Program-made: the position numbers and the translations under genes
The notes under the pieces: model-generated
What the model was told of the DNA's origin: nothing
Databases searched by the model: none
The model's input: only the letters and a program-made list of their open reading frames with translations
Source: Trichoplax adhaerens
Lineage: Eukaryota > Placozoa > Uniplacotomia > Trichoplacea > Trichoplacidae
Direction: 5' to 3'
Assembly: GCF_000150275.1 (NCBI RefSeq)
Contig: NW_002060944.1
Span: 2,394,152-2,458,151, forward strand
Length of the DNA: 64,000 bases
Shown here: one piece after another, positions 1 to 12,800 of the stretch
Layout: each line of letters starts with the position of its first letter
Position numbering within the stretch: the first letter of the stretch is position 1

Positions 1-62
1 TAAGAAATATAATATTAACAAGATAATTCAGAAGTTGAAAATCAAGATAGTACGGTACATAC

Positions 63-3000
63 CTCTTCAGAATACTTGTCAATATTTTGAACAAGTTGAA
101 CCCATTTTAGTTTGATAGTTGAAACTGTATCTTTGACATCAAGCAAATCAATATCTAAATCCAATCGAAACATATCCACTCTGTAATTAATAAAATCATA
201 TCTCTGCGTATTGATAGCGTAAAGAATTACCTGAGCGGGAAGCAGCAGCATCAATTCGACAAACAACTTTAAATATCTCTAATAAAGCTATTGATAGAAA
301 GGAGATAATTTAGGATCCTTGTGGAAAAATCAAGTGGTTGGATATGGCTAAGTACCTCTAATGAACAATAATCCTTTATTGCACTGGACGATTTCTTGTA
401 ATATTTCATATTTTTTCGTCGACAGCAGGACATCAATTCCATTTTGTACATCTTGTAAAGCTTTTTCAAGGCAGCTATGCCATTTATTGAAAATAGTGTC
501 TGTGGGCTATCAGATACAAGAAAGTTAAATTCTGAGTAGTTCTATATACATATATCATTTAAAAAAACATTAAATCAGAATAGCTAAGAAGTTCACCATA
601 CATGTTTACTTTTTACCTCAGCATCTATGGATAACGCTCGATATCGATCAATATCATAGCTAGTTTCAATACAGACATCACTAGTCTTCCCTGCAGCCGT
701 TATTAGGGTTTGACTCTGAAATTTCTGAGTGTCAGCAGTCGATCCGGGCTGCAAGATATCAAGGACACTATCAGAACCAATTTCATTTAAATCTCCGCCA
801 ACGTCTGGAAGGTTACTTGTAAACTACATAGAAGTATAAGCAACATCGTAACTTCCGTGTAAATTCATTTATGATTTAAATCCAAAAGGAGTTACATTAC
901 GATTGAAATACCGTATAATCGCCAAGGTTATTGGAATCTAAATGTTTGAGGTTGAAAGTATTTTCTTCTTCTAGAGATTGAAAATTACGGACAAAGTTAC
1001 TACAGTCCATATATTTTAATCTGATCTTGTCCCAAATACTAGCATTGCCAGCACTAATGCTGCTACTATTTATTATTTTACACTCATTACCGAAATGGTT
1101 TACATTCTTGAATTTGCCATCCTTCGCAAGATCAACGCTAGTTACGGTAAATGTAGAAAAATCTGACCATTCCTCCGACTGTTTATCTGGTTTCGTAGTT
1201 TCTTGATTTTGATTTAAGGAATTTGACACAGAACTTGCCTTAAAATTATCTTTGGCCTTTTCCGACATAGCAGTAAATTCTTTATTAGATTTGATATTGG
1301 TTGGAAGGTTCGCATTAAATGAAGCTGTAGTAGCTGAATTGAACTCTCCAAAATCATCAAATTCATTCGTATCGGTAACTGGGACATTCTTAGGGTTTTT
1401 AAGGCTATCTTCTTTACTAGGCGACTGTTCATTTACATGCTTAAGAATAGCATAAGGATCATATGATAAAGCTGCAGATTTCTTGGTTTCGATCTTATTA
1501 GGATCATATAAGAGTTCATTGTGGATTTGATTAGATTTCGAGCTCTCAGTGGTAACTTGCCAATCAGAGATAGATGCATCGATTGCACTAAAATTACTAA
1601 TTCCAAGTATAGGTTGCTTGTCCGGTGCAGGAGTAGGCTTGAAATTGTCTTGGTGTTCCTGATTAACACTGTTAGATAGTAAAGGAAGAAATACCGGTAT
1701 TAATAGTTATAATCTTCTCATTGTTCTAAAGATTACATACCTAGAATCACTCATCAAATTATATTCTCCTTGATTCTTAGGTGTTAATGATGGATCGTTG
1801 TCAAAGTGTTTGAAGGCACCATAATCATCATCTATATCCTCAGATGTAGGTTCTTGGAAAGTAAACTGGGATTTATTATCAGGTTTCACAGTTATTTCTC
1901 GAAAGATACTGTATTTATCGTTCGCTGTAGTTGAGGATTCGCTAGGCTGCGATTGGAAATCAGATATAGGTGTCGAAAAGGCTTGCCAATTCTTAGTTTC
2001 AATATTTTTTGTGAAAACGGTAGGCTCAATACCAGGCTGCAGGTCTGCTTCGGGATTGTCTGTAGCGTTATACTTTGGTAATTGAAACGATGGTAACGCA
2101 GTTTCACCCTTAGTACGCTCGCTTGAGGCTGTTTCAGTGGTTAGAATGTCTATACAAAACAGTATATCATTATTCTCTAATGCGAAAACGCAAAGAATAA
2201 TCGTGACATTATCTTATACAAGCTCGAAGATACTTTAGTCATACCATTATCCAGCTTAATTTTAGGAATGGGAGCTGATGAACAAGTCTTAAACGAAGAC
2301 ATCAATTGATCAATTTCGCAGCCAGCCTAAGTTGAAGAGAAGTTTTATACACGTGCACATTGGTTGTAATTCAGTAAAATAGAAATTTTAAATTAGATAT
2401 CTATAACATCTCATAAAGGCAAAACAGTTACTTGAGCTAAAGCTACTAGACCAAGAGCTAGATATAATTCCTGCCGTTTAAGGGTACCAGGTTGCTCACG
2501 GTTCGATGTTTCCCAGATTTTATATAACGTTTTCTTGTTAACACCGGAAGATAGTAGAATCGATTTAATCTTTGTAGTGGTAACATCACCATTGGGAGCT
2601 GCAACCACTTCATAAACTCTCTTATACAACTGTGGAATTTCTGAATCTTGCAAGCACCAACTTGGATACGTGAAATTAATTTCTGTGTGATTATCTAGCG
2701 CGCCAGCAGCTCTGGAGACGGTATTATTGATACCTAACAAACTTTCATTCTTTATCGTAGACGTAATGGAACTTTTTTGACTCTTAGCCACAGTACTTGA
2801 AATTACTTCTGGAAACTTTCCATTCTTGTCAGATATGACTTGCTGCGTTAGAGAAGTTTTTGCAAGTGATTGCTTAGTATACTTCGTCAGCGAATCATTA
2901 TCGGATTTTGATTGGGAAATTACGGTAAATGATCCTTCAGGATATTTACTCTCAGCAATTGAAGCTATTTGGCAGGGTGTCTGTTCATGAGAAAGTTGAT

Positions 3001-5310
3001 GATTTTGGGAACTTTCATCAGAAAATCCTAATAATAAATTGAAAAAGCTTTGTATTTAGCTTAATATTGTATTTCGATCGTAAATGATAATAATACGAAT
3101 GATTTAGACTGATATACCACATGATAGTGGATGATTGAAAGCGCATTAGTATTCATTAAGTAGTTAAGAAATTGAGGAGTAGCTCTCTCATTAAGTCGTA
3201 ACATTGACAGAAAAATCGTAACTATCCTATAAGAAATTATGTTGAATTGGTATGTCAAAAGAAGATTCAATTGCTGCTTCAGCGGCGCAGTCTACAGGAT
3301 TTGTAGTAACTACAGTTAGACATACACTTCGGATATACCTGTCATGAAATCTCCAAAATCATCTTCGCCTTGTATTGCATTCGATGTTGCTAATGTAGGG
3401 TTTTGTAGAGGTGATAGAGTTTGATTTTCCGTTAATGCATTAGAAGTAACAATATTACTTGAAGTTTTGCCATACTGCGATCCATTGGTAAATTCACTAG
3501 AGCCAATAGCTTGTTGAAAGTTAGAAAAGTCATCTGTCGTTGGTATTGGCCCGTGAAGAGCATTGGGGATAGAAATCATTCGTACATCACTCATTGATGA
3601 CTGCATTGAAAAATTGGTAGGCGCAGTGCTAATGCCGGCTTTGGTGTTAAGCGCAGAAGGGGCACCTACTTGCTTCTGATTCTTGGGGGATGCGTTAATA
3701 ACGCTATCTGTTGTCCTCTCCCACATCGCGTTAAATGAAATTTGTGTTTGTGATGATAAATCCGGAGTTGTGACTCCCGATACGGATGGCATCTGGCTAA
3801 TAGTGTTACTTTGAGATTTCTTAGTGCTAATTGCTTTTAAACGTTCTTTTTGCTCTTGAAAGTACTGCTTGCGTTTAAACTCTTTCTCTTGTTCTATGAG
3901 TAATTTTTGTTGCTTAAGTTGTTGTTCGATCATCCGTTTGTGCGCGGCTTGCTGTTCCACGGTAATTCCCATCTGTTGAATGTTTGTGAGTGGCCTATAT
4001 GACGGTTGCTGAACGTTATTTGCTGCAATTTGTTGTTGCTGTTGTGGATAATAAATTTGGTGACGAATATTTTGATTTGGTATGGCTTGATTGGAAACAT
4101 TTCCGTAAATTACGTTTTGTTGTTGCATCATTACATCGTAACCCTGGGTGATCGTTTGCATGCCAAAATGTTGAGCTGGGGTGTGCCCGGTCGCTTGATT
4201 GTGTCTGTAGTTGTTACAATCGCCCATGGAGTTATCATAATACCCTTGTTGCTGTAGAAGATGAAATGAATAGATATTATAGGATTTATTATATAATTAT
4301 TATCTAAGTTAATTAATGTAAGGTTACTGCTCAAGTCAGTAAAACATTTCTGATACTGTAAACTAGTTTCCTGTATTTTCTATTTTTTGTAGTTTTAGAA
4401 AAGTCCTGACCTTAAAGTGAATATCGCAGTGATGCTGCGGCAGTGTACTTATTGACAATGAAATGTCCCTATTGGACATAGATACTATGTTGTACGTCAG
4501 GTCTAGTTGTACTGCATTTGTGAGCATCTTAGTCACTGCAAAGAAGATTAATTAGTATACAGTATGGTATAACTATTTTACAGGGAAATATGCGTAAATA
4601 CTCGTGTTAATTATACGAGTCAGTTGTTAAAACCTTCAAGGTCTAAAGTCTGCTCGATAATTGTATATATAATTAATTACAGTAATATAGAGTCTATTAC
4701 TTTACTGTACATCTAAATAATTTCTTTACAAAGTAACTTTTCGAGTAATCAACCAATTACCAATACCGTAAGCTACCTTTATCTCACATTGAAGTCACTA
4801 GAGCGGGAGCATCTTAATTCTGATTACAGTTTGCTAAGTCGCATGCAGTAGTTACTAGTTATTATATCATAAGGAAATGAAAGCTAAAGTGATTTCGTTT
4901 GCCAATATTCATTATAACTATATTTCGTAAATTGGTAACCAAAAGATCGCGTTATCTTGGACTGGTCAAAAATAAATAAATAACTAATTCCTATGTAATA
5001 ACCTTTCAAACCTTTTAATAGGTATTGTACAGACTAGGGTTCTTACAGGCAAACTTATGAGTAACCAAGCATGTCAAAGAATTAGATTAGTAACGTATTT
5101 AGTGATGCATAATGTACGCATCGAGTTTACATAGTCGATTTAGAGGCGTCACACTCAAATGATACTCTATAGACAGGATTCAGAATTGTACAGTAGACAA
5201 GATAGATACATGGTATAGTAAGTTCGCGTCTTTATAGGAAGGAAATTGAAGCAAGAATCTAGTATGCATCGTTCAATTTCTATGAAACCTACCTGATTAT
5301 ACGGATACAT
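63..5310 (-). CDS. SYNRG: Synergin gamma (AP-1 gamma-binding EH-domain protein), 3' end off the left edge
   Basis: Adaptor of clathrin/AP-1 traffic at the trans-Golgi and endosomes. Exons in transcription order: 5310-5293, 4251-3339, 3027-2432, 2326-2245, 2149-1741, 1668-912, 823-617, 506-356, 278-231, 178-63. All junctions are GT-AG and phase-consistent, giving 1099 codons so far. Seen: an N-terminal Gln-rich stretch and a charged coiled coil; DDFGDFMTG, like the acidic-Phe motif of human synergin; an EH domain at about residues 425-505 ending LGLVALAQ; repeated NDKYSIFRE and DDFGEF motifs in the low-complexity middle; and the conserved C-terminal helical domain (WHSCLEKALQ, IDLLDVKDTVSTIKLKW). 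The last human exon (Cys-rich end) lies outside the window. The 18-nt first coding exon (MYPYNQ) is a prediction: it has a good CAG|GTAGGT donor and correct phase but no homology support. Identity is secure; the 5' end is moderate. Confidence 0.9.
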
Positions 5311-5520
5311 GCCTATTAGCTAATTACGAACTTAACCGCAACTAGTACTATAGCAGTTGTGATCCGAAAGTTAGGTTAGATCAGCAGATCGGTATAGTCA
5401 GAGTTAATTCTTTCAGACTTTGGCAAATTCTAGGTGAACACAACTTCGATATTTCAACCAACACACAATCGTAATGCAGTACAATACAGTATGTATGATG
5501 GGTTATCGAAGCTTATTCTA

Positions 5521-6020
5521 CTGCTGTACACCGTGTACAGTACAGTACAGTACATAATAAATATCTACAGTTTACGGTACAGTATAAAGTACTGTATACT
5601 GTACTGTATGCACACCGTGCAGTACTGTACAATCTACAGTATCAGTGAAAATAATGTCCGTCATGGAGGGACTACAGTACACAGTACTGTACTGCACTGT
5701 AATGTACTGTAGTGTGTAAGTACAGTACAGTACTGTACTGTACAAGTGACAGGAGAAGGGGAAAAATATCACTTAAGCTAGCGTGCAAATACTGTACTTT
5801 ACAGTATAGCAACATCTGCTGTCCATGCAATAATTGTCAAAGTACAGTATACAGTACAGTACTGTACTGTACAAGTGACAGGAGAAGGGGAAAAATATCA
5901 CTTAAGCTAGCGTGCAAATACTGTACTTTACAGTATAGCAACATCTGCTGTCCATGCAATAATTGTCAAAGTACAGTATACAGTACTGTACACTGTACTG
6001 TACAGTATAGCAATAATTTC
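5521..6020. repeat. (GTACW)n palindromic repeat array
   Basis: A dense run of GTAC tetramers separated by single A or T, so both ACAGT and ACTGT pentamer phases occur and invert repeatedly. It lies between the divergent SYNRG and GPSM2 starts and contains the 129-bp tandem duplication. Reading frames through it give Tyr/Cys/Thr/Val-rich peptides that are repeat artefacts. Confidence 0.9.
5721..5978. repeat. Perfect tandem duplication, 2 x 129 bp
   Basis: Positions 5721-5849 and 5850-5978 appear identical by eye over all 129 bases. Each copy starts in the (GTACW)n array and carries a unique insert (containing caagtgacaggagaagg). Identity suggests a very recent duplication or an assembly artefact. 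Confidence 0.92.
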
Positions 6021-6100
6021 TGATTTCTATATACAGTACACTACACTTGCCATCTAAAAATCGACTGAATTAATACAACATACCGTTCTGTATCATGACA

Positions 6101-6216
6101 GGGACTCCTCAACCACCCCAGCTTCACAAAAAAGTTACTTTTGTGAAGCTGGGTGGTTGAGGAGTTTCTTTTATTTTCTGTTCTATGTTATGAAGCTGGG
6201 GTGGTTGAGGAGTCCC
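6101..6216. mobile_element. 116-bp foldback/MITE-like element with perfect 26-bp inverted ends
   Basis: Positions 6101-6126 are the exact reverse complement of 6191-6216. A third copy of the right-arm motif, missing one G, sits inside at about 6143-6164 and can pair with the left arm to form a tight hairpin with a loop near agttac. There is no coding capacity. Flanking target-site duplication was not convincing. It could be a MITE, a solo terminal repeat, or a structured regulatory or RNA element. Confidence 0.6.
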
Positions 6217-6262
6217 TGGCCATTTACTGAGGGTTACTACTGTAGGCGAAAACTTTCTACTT

Positions 6263-6500
6263 GCATACTGTACACTGTACAGTACAGTACAGTACTACAG
6301 TATTGTACTGTACATTGTACGGTACAGTACAGTACTATGGACTATGGACTACAGTACTGTATTGTACTGTACCGTAGAGTTATTCGAAAAAATTCTACAG
6401 TACTGTACGGTACAGTACTGTACTGTATAGTGTACAGTACATTGCTACAATATTTAGTATTGTAGTCTACTGTACAGTACTGTACTGTACTGTATGATAG
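6263..6500. repeat. (GTACW)n palindromic repeat array
   Basis: Second dense block of GTAC units in the SYNRG/GPSM2 divergent region, immediately right of the inverted-repeat element. A weaker outlier block lies at 6644-6735, about 110 bp upstream of the GPSM2 start codon. Confidence 0.88.
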
Positions 6501-6842
6501 TAGTGTTCATCTTTACAGTTAGTTAATTAAGTGATTTGCCCACTTGAGTTTAGGAGCTGAAGTTGACTATTGCCGTGGCGTTTAAAACCAGGGTAAAACC
6601 GGTTGTTATGCTGGCCAGCTGTTAGATAGATCTATCGCACAAGCAGTACAGTACAAGTGCACAATATACAGTACTGTACAGTACGTGCACTATTCGTACT
6701 GGACAGTGTACAGATACTGTACTGTACATTGTGTATTGGCATATATTGTACTTACAGAGTTACAGTACATGCATAATCATTTTTATTATTATTATTACTA
6801 TCAATCAATAACGTTAAATAGAAGCATTCCAGGTGCTTCGTC

Positions 6843-9800
6843 ATGTCATCGTCTTCGCCAGTAAATGATAATCTGGAAAAAAGCGAGGAGTTGTCCTGCA
6901 TTGATTTAGCGTTAGAAGGTGAACGTCTATGTAGAGCTGGTCAATGTCGCGCTGGTGTCCTCAAATTCGAAGGTGCAGTTCGAGTCGGAACTGAAGATTT
7001 AAAAACTCTTAGTGCCATTTATAGCCAGTTAGGCAATGCTTACTTTTATTTGCATGAATATGAGAAGGCATTACAATATCATCGGCATGACTTAACATTG
7101 GCGCGTACATTGGGTGATCGGCAGGCGGAAGCTAAGGCTAGTGGCAACTTAGGCAATACTTTAAAAGTATTAGGTAAATTTGATGAGGCGATTCTTTGTG
7201 CGAAAAGATACCTTGAAATTTCACGTGAAATTCAGGACAAGGTGAGAAAGAAATATTGATGGATAGGACGGTTACCGTAATTGATTCTTTCGGCACTAGA
7301 GATACTGTATACGCATATACCTACTTACATCTCGTTAGAATCGGTAATGTCTGTAAAATTGATTTATTTAAACCCCTCATTTTAACTTGGATTTCTGGTA
7401 CAGAATTGGCTGTTACTTTAGAGATATTCTATCATTTTATGTTCGTGTCTGATAGCTTTTGATACAGCACCTCATTCATTATTATGATTATTATTATTAA
7501 TTTTTTCGATCCTAATCTTGAATACGAAACCAGTATTGAGAGTGATTCCATTACTTATTGTTATCGCACTGGACTTATTTATAAGTTGTTGTACTATGCT
7601 GTAATGCCAATTTGGTGTATTTACAACAGTTCTCTCAAGGTTATTTATCCAGTGTCCTTAGTATGCCTTCAAAATACAGAGTATACTCTACATATAAAGG
7701 TGAAAGTAGAAACTAAAGTTTTTGAGGACAACTGTACGTAAACTGTACAGCTGTCTTTGTTACATACCGTAGGGCAAGAAACGACATATAGTGTACCGTA
7801 CTCGATGTCAGTTCTATTAATCAATTTAATTATATCATGCATACAATATTTTTCCATATCCCTTTGTATTTACCGTTAATGTAAGAAAGAACTTATGCCC
7901 TTGGCTCAGCTGACTGGCACGCATGATATGCTAATAGCATTTCAGAGCGAATACAAGCATCCGCATTTTTTAGGATCTATGCCTGTACACTGTACAGTGT
8001 ACAACACTGCCAAATTGCCAATATTATTATATTACATCGCTATATAATACGGGCTCATATTACATTTGTAATATTTCTTTACTAGTATTAAATAGGTGCC
8101 TAGAAAATACGTGATTGAGTAAGATGAACAAAGGAATAGGTCTTCATTACCTAATAATGCGATCTTTGTGATGATACTTAGGGAAACGCCGTTACTGGTT
8201 ATAAATGTAGCAAGGGAGCATATACTGTAATCTGTTTAACAGAACCTGATATATTGCATTAAATGTAGTATTATTCAAGAATAACCTAGATATAAAAATT
8301 CCAGTCTTATAAACACTAGCTTCCAGGGTTAAATCAATCGCTTTTCAGATTACAAATCGTCATTTATAATTTACTGTAATAAACAAACTGCGGTAAGAAA
8401 TTAATTGTTAGTTTGTTTGTTTACTACTGAAATACGGCACAGTTTAAGAAACTACAGGAATTAAATATATGTAATATAGAGGTATATGGGTGAGTCCATA
8501 GATGAATTTCTTACAAAACTCTATGTTCCCTATTTGCTCTCATTTCATCTAGTTTTTGATATCTTTTGAGACATTTAATTGAACACATGTATTGTGTTAT
8601 TGGCTTATATCTATATGCGTTACAATAATGTAACTAGGCATATCACTTGCTTACAAATCCATGATTATAGTAGAATTCCTTTAAAAGATGACAAATCATA
8701 GAATGTATTCTTGGATGGTTCAAAATGACTTGTGCTTAGCAGTAGAACAGAATATCAGCAGTTCGCTTGTGAATGTGCACTTTACTGAACCGTACTGTAC
8801 ACTGTACAGTGTACAGTAATTTAAATTTGGTGATAATGAATCATGTATACGTGTACTAGTGCGTACCGTAGTATTCTAATACATTTGTCGCAGCAGTGCA
8901 GTATGCATTGAGCTTATGGTTTCTGAAGGTATGAGCAACTTTGGGGTCAACTGTACACGAGTATTGCATTAAAAGAAGAGTTTGAAGAATATCATAATTT
9001 AATTTATTATTTTTATTGCTCTCTCAGTCAACATTATTACGTGATTCGTAAGATTTAACCTTAATTTTAATTATGTGTTCTCATTATATTGTAACCTACT
9101 GTACTTCGTATGCGTTGGCACTACAGTAATTTAAAAAAACTGGTAAAAATGATAAGTAATCATAGTAAACTTTTAAACTCATTACTTGTATCAATATTAC
9201 AGTATCTTCGTTGTCCTTTAACCGAATAATACAGTATAATAGGATTAACATTTATTTAATGGATATTTAGTTATAAGAGTTAAAAAGGATTACATCTTGA
9301 TAAGTGCGAGCTCCCATAAATTTGCGAACGTGCTGTGATCTTTGTATTACTGTACTGTACTGTATAGTGTACAGTATACGTGTACTGCATTATAACCATT
9401 GGCCTTGAGCTGTACGAAGGTTTACCGGACTGCTGAAATGTACAGTACATAAAATATCGGGGTAGATTGTTTAATTGGGAAGGTTGGAAATAAGGATCGG
9501 ATACAATTCCAGGATGAATTTTTTGCACGTTGTCGTTTAAGTTTCTAATTGGACTAGATTGATTGTAGTATCGTACGCAAATAGCACATTAATTAAATAT
9601 TATTATGCTGTGCGCTAAAAAAGTTAAATCCTTTCTGCGTATTAACTGTTAGAAAAAATTTTACATCTTTTATACAGTCATTGGTTTACTGAGAGGTTGA
9701 CAGGAGAACTTCAAAATTTTTAAGGAATGAATTACATAAATTTTATCAAATTACCACTGTATTTATGAGTTTATTTTCCACATTATACAATAATGGTAAG

Positions 9801-12800
9801 ATGATAAGATATTTTAATAAGCTTACTGGACTGTAAGTAACTGGTGACTCCTTGGTGTGAAGTGGGTCCCTTAAAAATAGAATTTATTAGTAAACCACGC
9901 TAATATATAATCAGTTACTAATACTGATGTACTTTATTGTACGGGTAAAGTAGAGATCCTAATATATCAATTGGATAATGCTATATATTAATACTCGTAT
10001 TAATGCTATAAACCACCATTACTGTGTATGATTGACGAATAATTCAGTTTTTATTGTTAAATATATGAATTGCAGTATTGAAATAACTCATGTACCGTCC
10101 GTCAGCACGTAAGACGGTTAACCGTACTGTAAAAAAATACAAATGATAATGTAAATTTATACTACGGGATTTATCACACGTTATAAGAAATTTTATTTCT
10201 AATCGAGATTGAGTCCTTGAAAATAGAATCGGCATAATTTCTTAGTATTGAAGTTATCGATTTTTTCATCGTTCTAATCAGTTTATTTAGGCATTAAGGT
10301 AACTATTGAGGCTGGATTAGTAGCACTATAGATTGTACTTAGTACAGTATTACGTTTATTTTATCAATCCACGGCATTTAAAGAATATGATAATCATGTT
10401 CAATTATTATTTGATGGTGTTTATCATACCGTATACAGTATCTCATTTCACGTATCGATCATTTATTACCTATCCTATAAAGTATAATGGCGTAAGGCAT
10501 TAAAATCCAATTTTATTTTTATCTCCGGTGGACGTTGATATAAATTTAAATGTTTTTAAAATCTTTATAGTTATTAAAGTTTATGACTAGCTTTTCTTGC
10601 GTAATAATTTTTATATCTGTACTAAAGAATTTTTTTGTTTCATTTATCGGATAGCATGGCGAATCGAATGCTTTATATAATTTAGGAAATATTTATCATG
10701 CTAAAGGCAAACATTCAGGTCGTTGTGGACATCATGAAAACGCAGAACTTCCACCTATTGTTAAGGATACATTAGAAAAGGCAATAAGCTATTATTGGTA
10801 AGCGAAATGCATTTTTTCCTGTGAAAGATTAACTAGTTTAGAAAATGGAATGACAATAGAGATTTGTATTGTAGCTCTTTCAATAAATAATACGGTATTT
10901 ACGACAATGTGAGGAGTGTTGCAACTTAAATAGTTAATCATAAAGAAATTCTTAGTTTAATATATTAGCAGATTTTGCTGTATTAACCGGAAAAATTACG
11001 TAACTAGTAACAATATGATATAAATTTTAAACATGGCACTAAAAGGAGTCGTTACTGAGAAATAGTGGATATTAGTATATTACTGTAATTGTAGCAGGAT
11101 AAGTTATCGATCTAGTGCTGTTTATTCCTATTAATAACTAGGCATGTATGTCTTTCTTTTTCAAGGCTATGTCAACGGCTATTAATTTTTGTATTATATA
11201 AAAATATTTAAATAATAGATGTTATGCCTTTGTATTTGAAATTCGTAGGAAAAATTTAGATTTATTGCGTGAATTAAATGATAAGTCGGGACAAGGTAGA
11301 GCGTATGGCAACCTTGGCAATACTTATTATCTACTTCGTAAATTTGATGATGCAATTAAATGCCATAAAGAGGTTAGGTCACCAAGCATTTTGTAATTAA
11401 TTCGCTTTTCGCAATAAAATTACTTTATAACATTTGATGGTTAAAAATTCAAAGCGAATTTATATATTTACATTGGGTCTTTGTTGTTAAAATTGACGCA
11501 AGATACTCACGCAAAATTTTATATGCAGCATATTTATGTCTTGATTTATATCATAACGGTTACAAATATTGTTTTAATTTGTTTTACATGGATACTTTCG
11601 GCAACGTTATTCTAGATAAATGTGCCATATCAGCGTATTTATTGATACCTTCTATTAAAACAATCTTATTTTAAATGTCTAATGTCCATAATAATACTAC
11701 TGGGTATCCGTGTCGTGATATTATGATTCATTCGTTCCCTGATACCGTAATGAAAGAGTAATACGAGGCATAAATTAGATAAATTGTCTAAATGTTACAA
11801 CGATGATATTTATGCTTTTTGCATTTTGTTGTTAACCTTATTTTGATCTAGAATAAATTAATTTATTATGGTAATTACTAAATTTTCTAACTCTTGATAA
11901 AGATAATCAATTTATTGTATGTTCCAATGCTTATTGGCTAGCGCCTAGATTTAGCTATTGAATGTAAAGATGTGTCTGCTGAAAGACGCGCCTATAGCAA
12001 TTTAGGGAATGCCTGTGTCTTTGGCGGAGATTTAAGTAGTGCGGTTGAGTATTATAAGTACGTATACATTAGCCAAGTATGCTTTTCGAATATTATACGA
12101 TTTTTGTATTGTTACTTTAGCATATTAAACTTATATTAATTGATCGGCTATTGTCTATTTATAGAAAAGCTCATACTATCTCGATAAAGATGAATGATAA
12201 AGCGATTGAGGCGCAGGTTTGGAGTTAACTGCATTACGTAGTATAAGATCATAGAAGAGATATAGGTTAGAGAATAATTAATTTACCTTATTTCCACATG
12301 TAGACGTGCTATAGCCTTGGAAATGCTTATACTCTCCTACGAAACTTTTCAAAAGCTATTGAAATGCACCGCATGCACCTTAAAATTGCTCAAGCACTTA
12401 AAGACCGGTAGGTATTTGCTTTTGTCATTACTAGCGAATTTACAGCAGTAAATGTGCATATTGAATATTTATTTAAATAAATTAATATAGCGTTGGTGAA
12501 GGCCGAACACATTGGAGCTTGACTAATTGTCATCAAGAATTAGATAATTTCTGGGAGGCTCTCACACATGCTAAAGAGCATCTTGAAATTGCCAAAGAGG
12601 TTGATATCGTAGCATCGTTTTAATCGTTAAAGTCATAATCATTATTCTCTATTATCCTTAAAGTAGTTTTAGGTGTAATCTAATTTAGTAGATACGATAT
12701 CTCGTTATTCAAATTGCAGTTGTTTCTGTATATTGGTAGATTGGAGATCAAACAGGTAGATTGACAGCCCAAAATAATATCTCCAGTTTAAATAAAATTC

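Noticed and set aside
4411-4479. Alternative SYNRG first exon (MSNRDISLSISTL...)
   Set aside because: Phase fits but the donor is GTCAGG; the exon at 5293-5310 has a better donor. Not fully excluded.
5434-6465. Plus- and minus-strand open frames encoding Tyr/Cys/Val-rich peptides
   Set aside because: They are translations of the GTACW repeat and its tandem duplication; no splice sites or homology.
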